Assembly: GCA_044357345.1 (NCBI GenBank)
Contig: JBIKPR010000002.1
Coordinates: 1 to 64,000, forward strand
Reading direction: 5' to 3'
DNA from: JABMMZ01 sp044357345
GTDB lineage: Bacteria; Bacteroidota; Bacteroidia; NS11-12g; UBA955
Length of the DNA: 64,000 nucleotides
The notes below the pieces were generated by a model. That model did not search any database, was not told the DNA's origin, and saw only the letters and a list, made by a program, of their open reading frames with translations. The position numbers were made by a program, and so were the translations under genes. This document shows, in pieces, positions 61,808 to 64,000 of the stretch. Every line of letters starts with the position of its first letter. Position 1 is the stretch's first letter.

Positions 61808-62999
61808 CATAGTCCGTCAAATACTCATACTCATGTGTCAACTTACCGTCTTTGCAAATGCATGCATTGTCGATGACTGTGCTTTCGGTTTTGAGTAGTT
61901 CAGGTATTACGTATTCGATGAGCATTGCACCGAAGCCTTCGCTGGCATCGCGGGGTAGTTCAGTTGGTAAATTGCCTACCGCCATAATGTCGATGGTGTT
62001 GTCTAAATACGGCTCACACATGCTCATTGACATAGGATCGTAACCAAATACAGGGTCAAATATCTTGGTGTCTTTTAAAGTAATGGGAACACCACCATTT
62101 ACATCGCAACTGATATCGGCAATCACTTTGGTTTTGAAGGTACTTAATCGGGTGTCGTTTTCAGAAAACAAACGGTCCATACGCTCGTCCCAGTAAATGC
62201 CATTAATCAATAAATCGCAATGCGGTAAATAGTACCTAAACACACAACGGTAACGGGTAGGGTCGTGGTGAAAATCGCTTCTATCATAAGCCTTGCCATC
62301 AATACGCTCGTATAGGTTTTCACTTAACAAAACTGCAAACACCGGTTCTGCAAATATCTTGGTTAAAATATCCGCTGGTGTTACCTGTTTGATGCCTACT
62401 TCGTTTAATAACTCAAGGGCACCTAGTGACACACGCCCATTGCCGGTAAGAATGATTTTTATATTTGGTAAAATTGCTTTTTTTAGCTCGCGTTTTAGCT
62501 CAGCATAATCCCCACATTGGTAGGCCGGTTTGAGATCGAAAGTCTTGTATTTCTTACCCCAAGCGATCAGTCCGTTGTAAGCACCAACCACACCAGCAAA
62601 GCGACCAAAACCAAGTATACGGTCGCCGTTTTTCCAACGCAAGGTTTCGTAATCAATGAGTTTAATTTTCTTTTCAATCAATGCATGCATCAAGCCTTTG
62701 TTGTGTGCTTGTTTTTTGATGGTATGCGAAAAGAATAAATAGGTTTTATTGGCTATCAATTTATCGGACGGAACTTCCTTAATTCCGAATAAAAAATCGC
62801 AGGCACTCAGGTCTTCTTTTACTTCAACGCCCACTTTCGTGTATAATTCATCAGAAAAGCAACGATCGTTCGACGATTGGATCAAGAGTTGCAATTGTGG
62901 GTAACGCGACTTCAATTCAACACACTGTGCAGGGGTAAAGGCTACACGTTTATCAGCGGGTTGTTTTTCTTCTCGAATAATACCGATTGAGATGGACAT
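61800..62999 (-). CDS. Saccharopine dehydrogenase-like NAD(P)-dependent oxidoreductase
   Basis: A 399-residue protein of the alanine-dehydrogenase/LYS1-type fold. It starts ISIGIIREEKQPADKRVAFTP, with YETLRWKNGDRILGFGRFAGVVGAYNGL in the middle and ILTGNGRVSLGALELLN as the dinucleotide-binding loop. IADISCDVNGGVP and YDPMSMSMCEPYLDNTIDIMAVGNLPTELPRDASEGFG complete the family set. Such enzymes join or split lysine and 2-oxoglutarate. Substrate and direction cannot be read here. It is a single gene, starting 330 bp from mntA and with a REP sequence upstream. Confidence 0.87.
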   Translation of the reverse strand: MSISIGIIREEKQPADKRVAFTPAQCVELKSRYPQLQLLIQSSNDRCFSDELYTKVGVEVKEDLSACDFLFGIKEVPSDKLIANKTYLFFSHTIKKQAHNKGLMHALIEKKIKLIDYETLRWKNGDRILGFGRFAGVVGAYNGLIAWGKKYKTFDLKPAYQCGDYAELKRELKKAILPNIKIILTGNGRVSLGALELLNEVGIKQVTPADILTKIFAEPVFAVLLSENLYERIDGKAYDRSDFHHDPTRYRCVFRYYLPHCDLLINGIYWDERMDRLFSENDTRLSTFKTKVIADISCDVNGGVPITLKDTKIFDPVFGYDPMSMSMCEPYLDNTIDIMAVGNLPTELPRDASEGFGAMLIEYVIPELLKTESTVIDNACICKDGKLTHEYEYLTDYAY

Positions 63000-63099
63000 G
63001 GGGCAAAGGTAATGGAAACGGATGTATTAGGGGATAAGGTCTAGTGTTTAGGGTATAGTTTTTTGATATTGCTTGATTATAGCCAATGCTAAAATTGAT

Positions 63100-63190
63100 A
63101 CATGTTGTTGGTATACTCGCGAGCTCGTGAGAACGCTTCACTTCGTTGCGCATTTGCAACTTTGCACGAATTCTGCCGCGGGGAGTGGAG
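63100..63190 (+). repeat. REP-related element upstream of mntA
   Basis: ACATGTTGTTGG at 63100-63111 as in the RAYT ends. Then a 40-nt segment (63112-63151: ACTCGCGAGCTCGTGAGAAC and CACTTCGTTGCGC) nearly matches the insertion in the REP at 40525-40570. A GAGTGGAGT like that of the CAACAGCAAG repeat lies at about 63183-63191. The rest of 63000-63330 shows no gene. Confidence 0.7.
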
Positions 63191-63293
63191 TCTCTGGTAC
63201 ATTGATCAATTCATCAATATTTCAATTCCTAATTTTCTCACTTTATCACTTGCTTTGCTTACAAAAGAAGCCATGCCTTAAGTAAGTGTACTA

Positions 63294-63325
63294 TTGATAA
63301 AAATGAAATGTATTTAGTATATTTG
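63294..63325 (+). promoter_or_regulatory. Promoter of mntA-hepT
   Basis: TTG at 63294-63296, 21 nt, TATATTTG at 63318-63325; GTG start 4 nt later. Confidence 0.55.
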
Positions 63326-63329
63326 CTTT

Positions 63330-63620
63330 GTGAAAAATCTCACAGTGATATTAGAAACATTAAAAGTTAATAAGCATAGACTTACTGAAAAATACGGTCT
63401 AAGTTTTTTGGCTGTTTTTGGTTCATATAGTCGTGAGCAGCAGCAATCAAAAAGCGATGTAGATATTCTTGTCGATTTCAAAAAGCCAATCGGTATAGAG
63501 TTTATAGATCTTGCGGATGAGCTTGAATCGATTTTAAAACTTAAAGTTGACCTTGTTTCTAAAAATGGTCTAAAACCTCAATATTTTGCAGTCATTGAAA
63601 AAGATTTGAAATATGTCTAA
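63330..63620 (+). CDS. mntA: MntA, nucleotidyltransferase antitoxin of a HEPN-MNT module
   Basis: A 96-residue minimal nucleotidyltransferase from a GTG at 63330. The catalytic motif is GSYSREQQQSKSDVDILVDF, that is GSX10DXD with G31, S32, D43 and D45. In studied HepT-MntA pairs the MNT protein AMPylates the toxin to silence it. Its last 8 nt overlap hepT, so the pair is translated together. Confidence 0.92.
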   Translation: MKNLTVILETLKVNKHRLTEKYGLSFLAVFGSYSREQQQSKSDVDILVDFKKPIGIEFIDLADELESILKLKVDLVSKNGLKPQYFAVIEKDLKYV

Positions 63621-63948
63621 TAGAGAGCCAATTTTGTTGATTTCAGATATATTAAGTTCTATTGCTAAAATAAAAACTTATATTATAGGATACACATTTG
63701 AAGGCTTTGTTAATGATTCTAAAACATGCGATGCAGTTATAAGGAATTTTGAGATTATTGGGGAAGCTGCCAATAGAATTCCAGATGAAATGAGAGAACA
63801 ATATCCGGAAATTAATTGGTTTAGAATACGTGGATTCAGGAATAGAATAGTACACGATTATATGGGGATTGATTACAGTATTGTTTGGGTCATTATTAAA
63901 AATGATTTGGATGCTTTAGAAAGTGAAATTTCTAAGATTATAATTTAA
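63613..63948 (+). CDS. hepT: HepT, HEPN-domain RNase toxin (DUF86)
   Basis: A 111-residue HEPN protein. It has the RX4HXY motif at FRNRIVHDYMG (R76, H81, Y83), with Arg/His as the RNase residues and Tyr the AMPylation target in the studied homologue. The NFEIIGEAANRIPDEMREQYPEINWFRIRG stretch is typical of HepT. Length is standard for DUF86. Ends 52 nt from the window edge, where nothing else is seen. Confidence 0.92.
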   Translation: MSNREPILLISDILSSIAKIKTYIIGYTFEGFVNDSKTCDAVIRNFEIIGEAANRIPDEMREQYPEINWFRIRGFRNRIVHDYMGIDYSIVWVIIKNDLDALESEISKIII

Positions 63949-64000
63949 ATTTATCTATTGATATTCAATGATCTTTTATAGGCATCTCAGCTTCTTTTTG

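Overview
The window comes from a Bacteroidota chromosome, probably a gliding or T9SS-secreting member of the Flavobacteriales, Sphingobacteriales or Chitinophagales type; the order cannot be fixed from the sequence alone. The evidence is six secreted proteins with type IX secretion C-terminal sorting domains (five type A, one type B), the gliding lipoprotein GldH, a Rho factor with a long asparagine-rich insertion, TAnnTTTG-type -7 promoter boxes in place of sigma-70 -10 boxes, weak or absent Shine-Dalgarno sequences, and moderately low GC.

Layout. 1-2 kb: 5' part of rho and an MCE lipid-transport protein (minus strand). 2-13 kb: a giant T9SS protein, a biotin carrier protein, a YqaE-like lipoprotein, oxyR, pyrF, an SRPBCC protein, a secreted subtilase and a beta-barrel porin. 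13.2-13.8 kb: a gene-free stretch with its own promoter, palindrome and terminator, probably a non-coding RNA. 13.8-30 kb: a mostly housekeeping block (CoA-binding protein, thioredoxin-like protein, SDR, PKD-type T9SS protein, glycosyltransferase-39/TPR protein, ruvA, ilvE, rdgB-queA, two Skp/OmpH chaperones, murI, aconitase, rplS). 30-43 kb: a 49-bp tandem terminator repeat, a 2-Cys peroxiredoxin, a desaturase, a pseudouridine synthase with a repetitive disordered N-terminus, comF, a Calx-beta T9SS protein, DUF2461, marC and infB. 43-59.5 kb: paaD, recX, a secreted endonuclease/phosphatase, a bile-acid symporter, gldH-DCC-WG operon, O-antigen ligase, LysM, VWA, J-domain, YCF48, DUF5522, ppx/gppA, ndk, nadK, xth and a glycosyltransferase. 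59.5-64 kb: an accessory-flavoured end with a REP-associated tyrosine transposase (RAYT) unit, its dispersed palindromic repeats, ccmB, a saccharopine-dehydrogenase-like gene and a HEPN-MNT (HepT-MntA) toxin-antitoxin pair.

The most unusual material is the repeat system of the last 5 kb. The RAYT gene sits between two inverted REP units with a perfect 31-bp core, and related REP pieces lie at 40.5, 61.57 and 63.1 kb. A second repeat, starting CAACAGCAAGAGGG, occurs four times. In three of these it directly abuts a hairpin with a three-base loop whose first arm contains the stop codon of the upstream gene. This looks like an element that recognises or builds itself onto gene-terminal hairpins, and I know of no description of it.

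Genes that plausibly work together: oxyR with the peroxiredoxin (oxidative stress); the two OmpH chaperones (outer-membrane biogenesis) with the porin and T9SS cargo; gldH with the T9SS cargo (gliding and secretion share machinery); mntA with hepT (toxin-antitoxin). At least eight genes have a -7 box only 4-8 nt before the start codon, which predicts leaderless mRNAs.
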